Source of the DNA: Allium sativum
Taxonomy: Eukaryota; Streptophyta; Magnoliopsida; Asparagales; Amaryllidaceae
Direction: 5' to 3'
DNA length: 64,000 nucleotides
Assembly (NCBI GenBank): GCA_030737875.1
Contig: CM060912.1
Coordinates: forward strand, 261,502,231 to 261,566,230
Of the stretch, positions 21,726 through 33,044 are shown piece after piece. The position numbers and the translations under genes were made by a program. Under the pieces are notes generated by a model that saw only the letters and a program-made list of their open reading frames with translations, ran no database searches and was not told the DNA's origin. Position 1 is the stretch's first letter. Every line of letters begins with the position of its first letter.

Positions 21726-23632
21726 CATATGTTATCATGTTATGCAAGTTAACCTTGAGTTTGTGAGCTTAAAGCTTCAAGCTTTATGTTAAAAGTTGCA
21801 TTTTAGCAACATGTAAGTATCATATCCCTTATGATAACTTGCATGTGAGGCTAAATGCGAACTTATAGCCACTTCTACATGTCATTTATCACCATGTATC
21901 ACTTATATGCTAAGTTTGGTTTTATGCATACTTTTGAGGCCTAAGAATGCAATATGCAAGTATATGAACATATGTACATTTCATATGCCACCGTGTTAAA
22001 CTTGTGGCTTCAACACCTCTTTGTCATGATTTTGCCAAGTTCCCTATTTTATCCTTTATGCGTTGTTGCGATTAAGTAAACGATGGGATTACGTTGGGGT
22101 TGGGTAACATTATGACATGAACATGGTTTTTATAACATGACATGATATGTTAACTTGTAACTATGTTTTGGAAACATAATGGACATGACACTTAGAAAAT
22201 ATAAGTGTGGCCAACTCGAGGTTGGGTTGAGTTTGTAGCGTAATACTACCCGGAACCAACCGGCTTAACTAGTGGCTACAAACGATAGGACCCAATGTGA
22301 GAAGTTGGTCATGTTGTGCTCGAACCCGAGGTTAGACCAAGTTGTGGTGTAAAACTACCCGGACCCGCCCGGCTTAACTAGTAACCACAACAAAGTCTAA
22401 TGTGAGAGGTTAAGGCACATTAAATTAATTAATGCCTCATAATTAGGGTTAAGTCATGGTCCACTAAATACTTAACCAACTTGGGGATTAACGGGTTAAT
22501 CGGGGTTAAGCCGTGAACCATTCGGTACACTTAACCAAATTAACCCGTGATTAGTGAAAGGTTAACCCGCACTTAACCTTACTAGAAAACCCTAGCAACG
22601 GGGCTCATTCCAGCAGTAACCCCTCATGTTTGTATCACCGATACCCTAGGGACTAGGCTAGGGTGGGGCACGATTACTGGGCTGATGTAAGCGACCAAAA
22701 CGACGGCTGAGTTGGTATGCCGGTGTGGGTCCAGGCGGACTACGGTCGTGCACGTAGTCCGGAGTTGGAAAATCAGGCACGGGTACCAGTAGATTTAGAC
22801 TGTGCACTCTTGTTTATGGTGTCCGGGGTTGACACCCTAGGGCTTGATACACCCGAAGGTGGACCCAGCACAGTCTGACTACAATCATGTTTGGGCCGTA
22901 TTGACACCAACACTTGACGAGTAGGCTTATAGGGAGCCGATCGATTAGACCGTGTAATTCGGGTCACTTCATGTTATTGGGCCCAAGTTTGGGCCAAGGG
23001 ATCAATACTTGTTTATGCAAGTCATGTTAGATTGCTAGTACACCCGTGGTGCAAAACTTAACCTTGATTATGCGATGACACCTTTATCTATCTTGTAATT
23101 AATCATCATGCCAGTATGTTGTTATCCTTATGTTCATCTAAGCTTCTCATGCCAGTTAACTTTATTAGTTTATACTGATAGTAGTTAGGGCTTACCAGTC
23201 TTTTTGACTGGCCTGTTTTCTTTTGCCTCTTTTCTTCCGTTCCCCCCCCCCCCCCAGGTTCTCAGGGAGGGAACGTTGGAGCTTAGCTTGGATTTCTGAT
23301 CGCTTGCTTGTGGATTTTAGCTCATGTACGGTTTGACATGAAGCTAGCTATGGTTATCACTTATTTTGGGGATAGTACTTATGTTTTTCAGTTGATGTTG
23401 TTTTTATCTAGACTTCTTTATTTAGGAAGTTGACATTATGTTGTACCAGACTTGTTTTGAAATGGTTTGAAATCTTCCGCTGTTTACTTATCTTATTTAC
23501 TCTGTTTACATATCTATATATGTTATGTTCTGCCTTGATATACCATTATGCATGTTTACCCGGTTTAAACGCCCCTCCAAAGTCAGAGTGCTTGCAAGAG
23601 CCGCCCTGGCGGAGGTGGGGTGTTACAATTTG

Positions 23633-24361
23633 AGCATCTCCTGTACAAGCAAGTTTGGAAAGTGAATCTTCTTTCACGTTTTATTTTCTAGGAATATGAG
23701 TTATTGCGTAGTATTCCAAGTGATTGAGAAGTTCCTTGACTTTGGACAATTAAGCTGGAAGATTTCCTCCATTGGTCTGGAACTCTCCTTGGACTTGGGA
23801 TACCAAAAGCTGCGAGTCGCTGAAGATTTGTAAGGATTTCAAGCTCAACTCTTTTGCGATTTTCAGCCCGGCGATTAGTGCCTCATACTCAGCCTCGTTG
23901 CTGGTTGCAGGGAATTCCAACCTTATAACAACACATATTGATCGGCCTTCAGGGGTTTCCAGAACTATCCCTGCCCCAGCACAATAATCATTTTTAGCTC
24001 CATCGACAAAAAATTTCCATCTGGTAATTTCTTAAATAGGTTCTTCCTTCTCCTCCCCTCTGTCTGTGAATTCTGCAATGAAATCGGCTAAAGCCTGCCC
24101 ATTGATTGCTCTTCGAGGATGGTAAGTGATGTCGTATTGACTAAATTCAATATTCCACTTTAACAATCTTCCCGAAGTTTCTGCGCTGAATAAATCTTGC
24201 TTTAGAGGTTGATCTGTGAGGACTTTGATAGGGTGGGCTTGGAAGTATGACCGGAGTTTCTTCGAGGCTATAAGTAAACTGTATGCAAGCTTCTCTAATT
24301 TAGGATAATTTAGTTATGCCCCGGTAAGTCGCTTACTAATGTAATATATTGGCCATTGAAC
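23633..24361 (-). pseudogene. Tat RNase H region
   Basis: Reading the minus strand through several stops gives RT-connection wording (YYISKRLTGA, ERL-type KLEKLAYSLLIASKKLR) and then an RNase H fold. That fold has FFVDGAKNDYCAGAGIV with the first catalytic Asp, SNEAEYEALIAGLKIAKEL with the Glu, and LQIFSDSQLLVSQV with the second Asp. This corresponds to the additional archaeal-type RNase H typical of Tat elements. At least four in-frame stops are present, so it is not translatable as one protein. The frame continues across the solo LTR into integrase. Confidence 0.85.
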
Positions 24362-25417
24362 CTAGTCATCTTCCCGGATTAGAGCTGCACTTAAGGCGTG
24401 AGATGATACTGCCAGGTTCAAAAATAAGTTTTCCCCATCCATAGGCTTAGACAACATTGGCGGCGATTCCATGTGTTTGATCAATTCATCAAAGATTGTT
24501 TGGCATTCGGGAGTCCGTTGGAAATCCTTCTTCCCCTTCTTTAATGCATTAAACAGCGGAATGCATCTGTCTGTCGCTTTTGAGATGAATCGACTCAAAG
24601 CAGCTTCCTTGCCATTTAGGCTTTGGAGTTCTATTTACGTCTTAGGAGCTCACATCTCTCGCAAAGTTGTGACCTGAGTGGGATTAGCCTCAATGCCTCT
24701 GGCATTGACCATAAACCCAAGAAACTTTCCGGATGCGACTCCAAAGGAGCATTTGAGCGGTTTTAACTTCATCCCATACTTCCTGAAAATGTGGAGCATT
24801 TCAGTGAGATTCTCCAAGTGATCTTCTACCTTCTTCGACTTTACTAGCATGTCGTCAACATACACTTCCATGGTTCTTCCAATTTGTGCTTTAAACATTG
24901 CATTCACAAGACATTGGTAAGTTGCTCCCGCATTTTTCAATCCGAACGACATGACCTTGTAACAATATAAACTCAGATCTGTTATAAAACTTGTGTTCTC
25001 CTGGTCCGGCATGCGCATCATTATTTCGTTATATCCCGAATAAGCGTCCATGAAAGATAGAAGCTCATGCCCTGCGGTTGCATCAACAAGTTGGTCAATC
25101 CTAAGCAGTGGAAAATTGTCCTTTGGGTATGCTTTATTGAGATCAGAATAGTCGATACACACTCTCCATTTGTCGTTGGATTTTTTGACAAGTACCAGAT
25201 TAGAGACCCAATTTGGATATGTGGATTCTCGTATGAAGTCATTCTCTAGTAATCTATCCACTCCCTCTTTGAGTGCTCTAGATCTTTCAGGTCCTTGAGT
25301 TCTTCTTTTTTGTTTTACTGGAGTCATACTTGGATCAATATTCAATTTGTGTACTATTACATTAGGAGAAATTCCACATATATTAGAATGATTCCAAGCA
25401 AAAACATCCAAATTCAC
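24362..25417 (-). pseudogene. Tat reverse transcriptase
   Basis: Two open pieces (25417-24650 and 24598-24362) show RT motifs in order: WRVCIDYSDLNKAYPKDNFP, LLSFMDAYSGYNEI with the first catalytic Asp, FGLKNAGATYQ, and VYVDDMLVKSK with the YVDD catalytic pair. LKCSFGVASGKFLGF and a C-terminal RNase H-like start follow. The core RT motifs are preserved, but a break near 24640 and missing linkage to protease show decay. The enzyme family copies the element RNA into cDNA in cytoplasmic particles. Confidence 0.95.
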
Positions 25418-25616
25418 TCTTAAAACAAAGTCAAATCTTTTTGCAGCTTGAGGCCCAGCTGAGAACCTATTTTCAATACTTTATCTTGATCATCGTCATG
25501 CACTGGAATTAAAATTGTGGCTTCAGCTGGAGCTGCGCGGTTCTCCCTTGTACTTGTTTTCCTTGGATCCATCTCCTCTTGGGCTTCTCTATGTTCACCA
25601 GTATAGGGGCCCCGCC

Positions 25617-26162
25617 TTAGTTGCTATAAGGCGGTGTCGCGGATGCGGAGGGGAGCCCCGCATTCTTTCCCATTTCCTTCTTTTTGGGTTCAACCAACTC
25701 TGCCATATAGCATTCTCTAGCCGTCTTCTGATCGCCCTTAATCACACCAACCCCCCTTTCAGTCGGAATTTTCATGGTTAGACACCATGGAGCTAGTGAA
25801 ATCTTGAAGGCAGTCAATGTTGGCCTTCCAAGGAATGCGTTATACGCTGAAAGTTCGTCCACCAGAACAAAAGTCTGCATCACTGCGACCTTCTTCTCTC
25901 CTTCACCAAGTTCCACAAGTAGGTCTATCACGCCTATTGGTTGAGTGGGTTGTCCGGTGAATCCGTGTATCTTATTTGGGCAGACTCGCACGTCCTCCAT
26001 GAAAAGTTTCATTTGACTAAATGCATTGATGAAAAGCACATTGACGGATGCTCCACTATCGACCAACACCTTTTTTACTATAGCGGCACCAATGCCGATG
26101 GTGACAACCATGGGATCAACCGTTGGCGTTAGCAACCCATCAGAGTCCCTATTCATGTACAC
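25617..26162 (-). pseudogene. Tat aspartic protease
   Basis: The 181-codon frame contains VLVDSGASVNVLF, the DSG(A) active site of retropepsin-like proteases, followed by a hydrophobic flap-type segment and YNAFLGRPTLTAF (the conserved GR..L near the end of the domain). It would process the Gag-Pol polyprotein. It sits between gag and RT as expected. It ends at a stop at 25617 with about 200 bp before RT. Confidence 0.9.
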
Positions 26163-26368
26163 AACTTCCTCGCCTGAAGACTACAGGATCTTTGCTAGAA
26201 ATGTGTTGCTTAGGACCATGCAGTCTTCATCTTCTAAAGGGTTTTTCAGCTCATTAGCATACTTTTCCATGTCCCTCCAGCTTACTCCAACCGGATGAGG
26301 ACCTCCTGAGATTGTATTAATGATCGGTCGAGGATTAACGGGAGCTTGGGCCCTTTCTCCTGATCCAG

Positions 26369-27966
26369 TTAGTCCCTAGGAGTATTTTGCCCCTGAACAG
26401 CTAGAGCATTTTGTGGATTCTTTACGTACTGTTGTAGTCTATTTTTTCGAATTAGTTCTTCAACCGAGCTTTTTAAGTGCCTACATTCGTTCGTGTTATG
26501 ACCCGGCTGGTTATGAAAGCGACAGAACCTTCCCGAACTTATGTTAGCATCAGTGATTTTGTGCGGATTCAGCTGAGGATAATCTTTGGTATCTTTAGTA
26601 GCGAGAAACGCATTTTCCAAAGTATCCGTAAGCGGAGTCAACTCAGAGTTTTTGAAAAAGTGGAGCTTCTTGCTGTTTTGATTGTCCTTAGCATCATTAC
26701 TCCTTTTCTGACCTCCGGAGTTCTTTTGATTATCTGGAAGATCGTTCTCCTTCTTTGATGAAACCTTGCTTCCCTCAGCTATATCCATGGCATAGGATGG
26801 GTCGTCTTCCACATCGATATTTTCCTCGGCCTTTGCATAGAATCTTTCCAAGGTTTTTGGCTTTATCATTTTGAGCCACTTCCCGAATTTCGATTTCTTT
26901 ATTATAGCGCCTTTCAATGCCATTAGCACCAATCGCGGTTCTGGATTTGCCCCTTCCGCCGCTACAGCGTTGAATCGAGCAAGGAAGGCTTTGATTGATT
27001 CTCCTGGCATTTTCTCTATGTCGTTCAATGACATCACATCTTTAACTTTTGTAGATTGCATCCTGAACTGTTCCCTAAATTTTTTAGCCAAAGAGGAAAA
27101 GTCATCTATTGAAATCGGCGGGAGCTTCGTGAACCAAAGCGAGGCTACTCCTTCTAGGAACACGGGAAAATACAAACATTTGAGTTCATCTGTGGCCCTT
27201 GCCCCGTCCATGTGTTGGTCGTATTTATACAGAAACAAGTTGGGATCTCCAGTTCCATTATAAGCCTAGATCGTAGGTGTATTGAATTTTTGGGGGAACT
27301 TGGTGAATTTGATCCTTTCTGTAAGTGGAGTTTTGGATGAAGCGAACCCCCGCTCTCTCTCGTTATCCTTCCGATCTGCACTTTCTTTCATGATCTGTCG
27401 GACCATATCTTCGATATGCTCCTTCTCATTGCGCTGATCTGTGGGGCGGACGCCGTCACCTTTACCGGATGTTCGCTTACGCGAACAATCTCGGCTACGG
27501 ATCTAGGGCCCGGTGCCTCCCTCTTGGGGAAGTGCCCTTTGGCGCAACTTTTCGCTTTACGACAAGTTGCTTTCTCAATATGGTTCTGAGCAGGAGGTTT
27601 TGAATCTTCATGATTGACTCCGTCTGAATCGTTTATCTCATGAACGGATTGATTTCGATGTGAAGTAGAGGCTGAAGAATTGGCAGCTTCGGTGCGGGTA
27701 GCATTGGTAGTGACTTTTGCCGTAGCATCTTGAAGAGTGAACATAGTTTTTAGTTTCTTTATCATAGCATTTGTCGAGATTTCCATTTGACTTGTCAAAC
27801 CGGTGACAGCTTTATCCAACTCCTCTCTAGTCACACCAACTCCGGCCCTAGAGGATTCACCAACCTCAAAGTGGTTGGTATGTGGCGTAGCTTCGTTGGC
27901 AACATTGTCGGTTTCTCCGACGGTCTTACTTGGAGTTTTCTTCGGTCTTGCCATGATCTCGGACAA
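26369..27966 (-). pseudogene. Tat gag (capsid/nucleocapsid), frameshifted
   Basis: Pieces at 27966-27388, about 27381-27154 and 27238-26369 in different frames form one gag. The first is low-complexity and charged. The last (289 codons) carries the retrotransposon gag capsid domain (WFTKLPPISIDDFSSLAKKF; MPGESIKAFLARFN) and near its end a CRFHNQPGHNTNECRHL cluster, the Cys/His pattern of Tat nucleocapsids. The frame changes at about 27385 and 27240 prevent one product. Gag would assemble the particle. Confidence 0.9.
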
Positions 27967-28069
27967 GGTTTTGAACTTTGAAGAGAGTTCGTTGATTGGA
28001 CCTGACTTTAGATTTGAAGGATCTATAGTAGGAACAGGCTTCCAATGCTATCTCCACGAAACAATTAGA

Positions 28070-28086
28070 CCCCATGGTGGGCACCA
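28070..28086 (-). other. Primer-binding site of the Tat element
   Basis: On the minus strand TGGTGCCCACCATGGGG begins a few bases after the LTR end TGTTACA, separated by ATATT-type bases. TGG at the start and the position immediately inside the 5' LTR are as expected for a tRNA primer site. I do not assign the tRNA. Confidence 0.65.
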
Positions 28087-28091
28087 AATAT

Positions 28092-29000
28092 TGTAACAAA
28101 AAAAATGGCCACAACACCAAAGGTATCTTCACAATACTTCACCAAAAGGTTAGGAATAAGAGAACGGAGCCACAATCACAAAATAAACGATAAAAAGTAG
28201 AGAACACAAAGTTTAGAGTGGTTCGGCTTTTAAAAGTAGCCTACATCCACTATAGAGTCTCTTCTCATTATCATATTTGAGTCTACAAAGCATGGATTAT
28301 CTCTCATTACATTCATTTTCTCTCACACGAATACTTCTCTTTGATCTATCCAAATTAGCTAAGGAACTTGATAAAATTCTCTAAGTGTGGCGAGTGGTGA
28401 TGTAGATCTTCAACTTCTCGAACACTCGAGTGATTTTGGATGATTCCATAGCGGATTTGGTGTTAGATCTTCGTTTGGAGATGATTAGTGAGGGTAGAAT
28501 CACTTAGAATGGTGGAGAAAATAGTTGGACAACCCTTTGGGGTCTTGGAAATCGATCCCCATTAATGTGGTGGTCATGGTCTATTTATAAGTGGGAGGAG
28601 AGGCTAAAATATAGTGTGTAGGTTTTGGGTCGGCCTCAAAGTTATTTACAAAAATGCCAATGCCAGTTGTTGCTAGTTGTTGCCAGTTGTTAAGTTCCCG
28701 GACCGACCCACTTGGTACCGACCAAGCCAGATGAGACCGACCGGGCTAGATGAAACCGACCGACCAGAATGCAACGTGCTAAACAGATCCATAACTTCTT
28801 TGAGAACGACCGACCCACTGTAATATGAAATTGCGACCGACCCGTTCACTTTGTTTTGGACCGACCCGAATCCTCTGTTGACCAGACCGACCAGCCACAT
28901 GACGAGACCGACCGACCCATTTACTTTATTCCAGACTGACCCATTTGCTTTGTTGTATAATCGACCCATCATTCAAACTCTGATTTTTAGTGGATTAACA
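28092..29000 (-). repeat. 5' LTR of the Tat element
   Basis: Partner of 11040-11926. In element orientation it starts TGTTAATCC and ends TGTTACA. It contains the GACCGACCC-type repeats at 28700-28960. A further diverged relative lies at 36843-37346. Confidence 0.9.
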
Positions 29001-29804
29001 TATACTTTACTTCTAAGCAAAGAAATGGTGTTCCTATCATGTAAACTCTGCCCATACGGACGGCTATCAACCAAACTAAAAAATACCGTATTGATATACA
29101 ATGTGTCATGATCCCAAAAATATATTAAAATAGACAAGTTAATTTATTCTGTGAAATTCGAAAATAACTGATATAGGGTGCAAAATACGTTAAACGAAAA
29201 GTTGCTTATTTTCCAAAATAAAAGTTACAAAAAAAAATCTATAAATTAAATTAAAAATACGTCTTTAAAATCTTAATCAAATTCGAAACCATTAATTTAT
29301 TATATTTAATAAATCGTTATGGTTTATAAACGATTCCATAACGACTATCTGAAAATTTGATTTGGCCATAACTTACAATATGTAAGACGAAATCTCGATT
29401 TTTCACTTCTATTACAAAAATATAGTTCAATAGATTCCAATGTTTCTTGTTTCGAAGAAATCCGATTTATAACGAATCCTATATACTCAGTTGAAGTTCA
29501 AATCGTAATATTACGGGCTACGAGCTCGATTATAATTTATATTATAACTAATACGTTCAACTGTCGTTTCTAAATATATTCCTTATTATAACTCAAATAT
29601 AACCCCGCTTAAATATCTTAAATTATCCAATTCACACAATATTATCAGTTCAGCTATTTCTGATTATCTCAAAAATATATTATTCCACTAATAATAATTA
29701 AATATTCAAAATATTTGAATTTAAACCATTTGAATTATCAAACTAATATAATAAAATAATTAAATAAATTAATTATTAAATCACTAAAATTCTGGATTGT
29801 TACA
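29001..29804 (-). repeat. Chromovirus-type LTR, right segment of the split copy
   Basis: AT-rich sequence ending GGATTGTTACA at 29804. The minus strand starts TGTAACAATCC, an LTR start. Blocks such as CTCAGTTGAAGTTCAAATCG (about 29488) match the terminal part of the 56996-62966 LTR (CAGTTGAAGTTTGAAATCG near 62761). The LTR end abuts copia coding sequence directly, so the LTR was inserted in that copia element. Confidence 0.7.
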
Positions 29805-30401
29805 ACACACATATCCTCTTCCTACATACACTCCGTTCTCAGCTTCAAGGATCAATTTGAATCCATGTTTGCTGAGCAATGATCCTGAAATCAAGTTCTT
29901 ACGAGTTTCTGAAACATAAAGAACGTTATTTAAAGTTAGTTCCTTTCCAGAAGTTAGTTTCAACACAACTTTTCCTTTGCCTTCGATCTTTGATGCAGAT
30001 GAATTGCTCATGAAAAGTTGTTTATTATCTGTTGTAGTTTCATAGGTTGTAAACATCCACTTATTGGCACATATGTGTTGAGTGGCTCCGGTGTCTACAA
30101 ATCATTCTTTAGACAAGGTTGCATTCTGATATTACTGCTTATAAATCCATATCAGCAATGCCTTTTTTGAAATTTAAGCCAAATTTGCTTTTGATCTTTT
30201 AAGAACATTTTTGGTAAGAAATTTGGCGAGTCCCAATGTTGTTAGATAACGCAACATTTTCTGTTGTCAACGCTTAAAATTAATGTCGTTGAACTTCTTT
30301 GGCAGTTCACTATGAGAAAGAGCCACTGTAAGCACTGACGCAAGTAGAGCGTTGGTCACCGTCCGTGTCGATGCAAAACTATTGTTGCTATTTTGCGACA
30401 T
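29805..30401 (-). pseudogene. Ty1/copia gag start and protease/pre-integrase remnant
   Basis: From an ATG at 30401 (minus) a copia gag start is readable: MSQNSNNSFAST, then ALSHSELPKKFN and KMLRYLTTLGLAKFLT. A TGA sits where related gags have Trp. Most of gag is then missing. Near 30115 the frame gives a second TGA for Trp, then [15 protein letters not shown], the copia protease active site, and [23 protein letters not shown] and [15 protein letters not shown] of the pre-integrase region. The frame is cut at 29804 by the LTR. The rest of pol should lie beyond the nested insertions, outside the window. Confidence 0.85.
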
Positions 30402-31145
30402 CGTTGTTTTCGTCTGCAACAATCAATATTTTTTTAAGATTGTTAGAAAGAAGTAGCAAATTGTACTACAAAATCGGCAATCACAACAATCAACTCATGA
30501 TTGTTAATAATTTTGTGAATACGCAATTGTATTACAAAATAGATAGTATCAACAATCAGTGTTACTCAGATATGCAGCGATTGTCACGTCAAACTGCGTT
30601 TATAACAACGACAGAAGGCGCAACCGAACGTGCAATAAAAGGGACGGTACGAAAACCGTAACCAACAAATAAGAAAGGAGACCTTTCAATTTTGTCTTAG
30701 TCCAGAATACAGAGATCCGTTTCCTTAAAACAATATTGCCGTCGTATGCACTGACTGACGTAATTGCAATTTGTTTCCCAGGATGAAACAGATCAGCCCC
30801 GTAGCGTAGTGCTAGCAAACGGAGCTCTTACGAACTAAAGTAGAGTATAGAAACTAGAACATATGTGTACTTTGAAGAAGAAGTAGCAGATTGAGAAGAA
30901 TAACTAATGTGTATTCTGTCTCGTTTTGAGCCATTATTTATAGGTTGGAGGAGGTGCATATCTGAACATTAACGACCCTTGAAAAGGTTGCGACCCTTTA
31001 AACAAGCGGTGCATGAATGTGTGTACGCATTTAAAATGAAACAGTTGTATTCATTCAATTGAACGAACATGAAAGATCAGAAATGATCAAAATAACTCGT
31101 TTCAACGCAACAGACCCAAGCTACAATCAACGACCTATTTAACTA
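30402..31145 (-). repeat. Probable leader and 5' LTR of the copia remnant
   Basis: Sequence upstream of the copia gag start has no gene. CCTATAAATAATGG on the minus strand (30931-30944) looks like an LTR TATA box. LTR ends and a primer site could not be identified, so the boundaries are approximate. Confidence 0.4.
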
Positions 31146-31328
31146 TGAGACCCCAAGAGTCCCAAGACACAAAGCCCAATTCTTGACACTAATATAATAT
31201 TGTGTCATATACCCCACGAGTCCCAAGGCACAAAGCCCAATTCTTGACACTAATATAATATTGTGTCATGTACGCCAGGAGTCTCAAGGCACCAAGTCCA
31301 ATTTTTAACACTAATATAATGATGTGTC
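31146..31328 (+). repeat. 61-bp tandem repeat, three copies
   Basis: The unit 'GAGTCCCAAG(A/G)CACAAAGCCC', then 'AATTCTTGACACTAATATAA', then 'TATTGTGTCA', occurs three times, beginning near 31146, 31208 and 31269. The third copy is the most diverged. Each unit ends in an imperfect palindrome TGACACTAATAT...ATATTGTGTCA. Confidence 0.9.
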
Positions 31329-31592
31329 TTGGCTTAGCCACACACAATGTTTACAAGTCATCTTCTCCTTTATTTATATCAAAGCAAATCCCCTGTAACC
31401 AAAACTCTCTATCCCCCTTTACCCAATCAATCAGGAACCCTAATTTTCACCTTTTGCAATTAAATCTTTTTTTAATATCTGACTTAATTGCAAAATTGTA
31501 AAAATCAGAGGATCTGATTTGTTGGGGTACAGGGAGATAGAGAATTTTAAGGACAGAGGCTTTGATCTCTATTTATATAAGCATATAGAGAA

Positions 31593-32907
31593 GTGTGTAT
31601 ATATGAATTTTTCATAACGTGGGACATTGATTTGCTTTCCTCTCTTCTTCCAAAATTCCTCTTTCTCTTGGTCATTCGTTTCCAACACTTCATACGCATT
31701 CACATTTGGAGAGAGAGGAATCAAAGACTTCATACATCAAAAGAAGTCATTTGTAATCATCTTTGGAACAACATTGTTACTGATAGTCAAATCATTATTA
31801 AAAAAGCTTATAGACTTAGTAATAATCAGAACATTAACCAGTCTATGCTTTGCAATGATGAATTTCAAGTTGAGAATTTTTTACTTAATGAGAGGATTAA
31901 TTTGAGCAAATCCAAAGACCGTCAGTGCATTTCAGGAAGCTGTTCAAACAAGCTATCTGGTAGTAAGAACCATGCTAATCAGTTTGATTATGCTGGTGGT
32001 TGCAACCCCATCCTCAACATCAGTTCAACCTGCAAGGGGAGTAATCAATTATTTGTTAACAACAATGCTCATGTTAGTCATAAAATGGACGGTAATTGGT
32101 TTAATTTACCTGATGCAGAGAAGGGCAGTGGCCACTCAATCAGTACAATTAGCAAATCTGGGAATAATCAGCACATTCACGAGATTAAAAACAACAGGCA
32201 ATTTGAAAAGCTCTCTAGTTTCCTTCCCGGAGATAGCAGCCCTAGCCTCTGTATCAACAACCTAAAGGGAAGTAAACGGGTTAATATGATACAGTGCGAC
32301 TTTATGGGTTATAGATTAAATAATAAGCACTCTTTTTCACCTGATGCAGAGATTAGGGCTTCGCCTTCCTCCAGTAGTGATCCAGAGCGAGCATTACTGC
32401 TGCCATTAGAAGAAAAAGAGAATAAAGCTCGTAGCTTTCTTAACAAAGTGGGAGATAATCGCTATAAAAGCTAGATTAATGGACTTATATATCACTTATC
32501 TTTCTGGCAAGTGGGTGATGGAAGTGGTGTTAAGAGCTCAAATGAAGATCGAAACTTAAAGAGGCAAGGAGATAGCTTGATAATCCCATGGAGCGTGAAG
32601 AAGGGTAGGTCTGAAGACAACAGGAGCTATGTTGATAGGGAGTGCTTGTCTAGAACAAACCCTAGCTTATATAGAGGTGTGATGGAGATGAACGAAGACT
32701 TTATCTGGCAATCGCCATGATTTCATAGTGTTTTGAGGGAGCAAATGGTGGATTGCTTGATCGTCTGCTTTTTTTTTTTTTTTTTCTCGAGAGAGCTTTC
32801 TGCTGTCGGCTAGGGTTTCCTATGCCTTTTGTTATGTTTCGGGTTGTACCCGATTTATTTGGGCTTTGGGCCTTGTTTTTTCTTTGTTTCAAAAAAAAAA
32901 AAAAAAA
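31593..32907 (+). mobile_element. Truncated LINE 3' end with poly(A)
   Basis: An open frame (31593-32474, 293 codons) contains IHIWRERNQRLHTSKEVICNH and LWNNIV, resembling the zinc-finger/RT C-terminal region of plant L1-type LINE ORF2 (HIWRERN...). The remaining about 200 codons are Asn/Ser-rich and not recognised. After the stop comes T-rich, UTR-like sequence ending in a 17-A run (32891-32907), as expected for a LINE 3' end. 5' truncation is typical. The start of the element and the target duplication are uncertain. The frame could partly be a host gene fragment. Confidence 0.55.
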
Positions 32908-33044
32908 CACTTCACACGCATCATTTGGAGCAACATGATACTGAGCTTGTTGTCGATAATTTGCAGTTGCAGCCAGAGTTCAAGTTCGCTTTTCTCAGAA
33001 ATCACTATCCCACTGCTGAAGAGCAAGCAGCATTGACAAAGTAG
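32908..33044 (+). other. Short coding-like fragment after the poly(A), unknown
   Basis: Directly after the A-run an open frame encodes EQHDTELVVDNLQLQPEFKF and FLRNHYPTAEEQAALTK then a stop at 33042-33044. The amino-acid composition is gene-like and unlike the surrounding AT-rich DNA, but I do not recognise it and no start or upstream exon is visible. It may be the exon remnant of a gene interrupted by the LINE. 33045-33655 holds no further gene that I can see; it is the 3' flank of the receptor kinase. Confidence 0.3.

Larger units (their letters stand above)
20760..23627 (+). mobile_element. Solo LTR (2,868 bp) inserted in the Tat pol gene
   Basis: It starts TGTAACAACCCG and ends GGAGGTGGGGTGTTACA, the same terminal sequence as the 4.3-kb LTR at 3561-7879, with shared internal blocks. 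It is flanked by ATTTG at 20755-20759 and 23628-23632, a clean 5-bp target duplication. There is no primer site, internal region or second LTR, so it is a solo LTR left by LTR-LTR recombination. It interrupts the minus-strand pol between RNase H and integrase, and the reading frame is continuous across the site when the LTR and one ATTTG are ignored. It is therefore younger than the Tat insertion. Confidence 0.95.
11040..29000 (-). mobile_element. Tat-lineage Ty3/gypsy retrotransposon, degenerate, with antisense extra ORF
   Basis: Two similar LTRs (11040-11926 and 28092-29000) bound a minus-strand series: gag, protease, reverse transcriptase, RNase H and integrase remnants from 27966 down to 19450. 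Downstream of integrase and on the opposite strand lies a long extra ORF region (13752-17476) resembling the 'putative gypsy-type transposon' family. This layout, pol followed by an antisense ORF before the 3' LTR, is known from Retand/Tat elements. The reading frames carry stops and shifts, and a solo LTR (20760-23627) interrupts pol. ATACT occurs next to both outer ends but displaced by 1-2 bp, so the target duplication is unproven. Confidence 0.9.

Noticed and set aside
11030..29010. ATACT as target duplication of the Tat element
   Set aside because: It is offset from the canonical LTR ends by 2 bp on the left and 1 bp on the right. Not accepted as proof.
32771..32786. T-run before the LINE end as an RNA polymerase III terminator
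   Set aside because: No A/B box or tRNA-like structure was found upstream. Low-complexity run.
31687..32935. Possible LINE target duplication (ACTTCATACGCATTCACATTTGGAG versus ACTTCACACGCATCATTTGG, discontinuous)
   Set aside because: The left copy lies inside the HIWRERN-coding frame of the LINE itself and the two differ by an indel, so a true duplication is unlikely.
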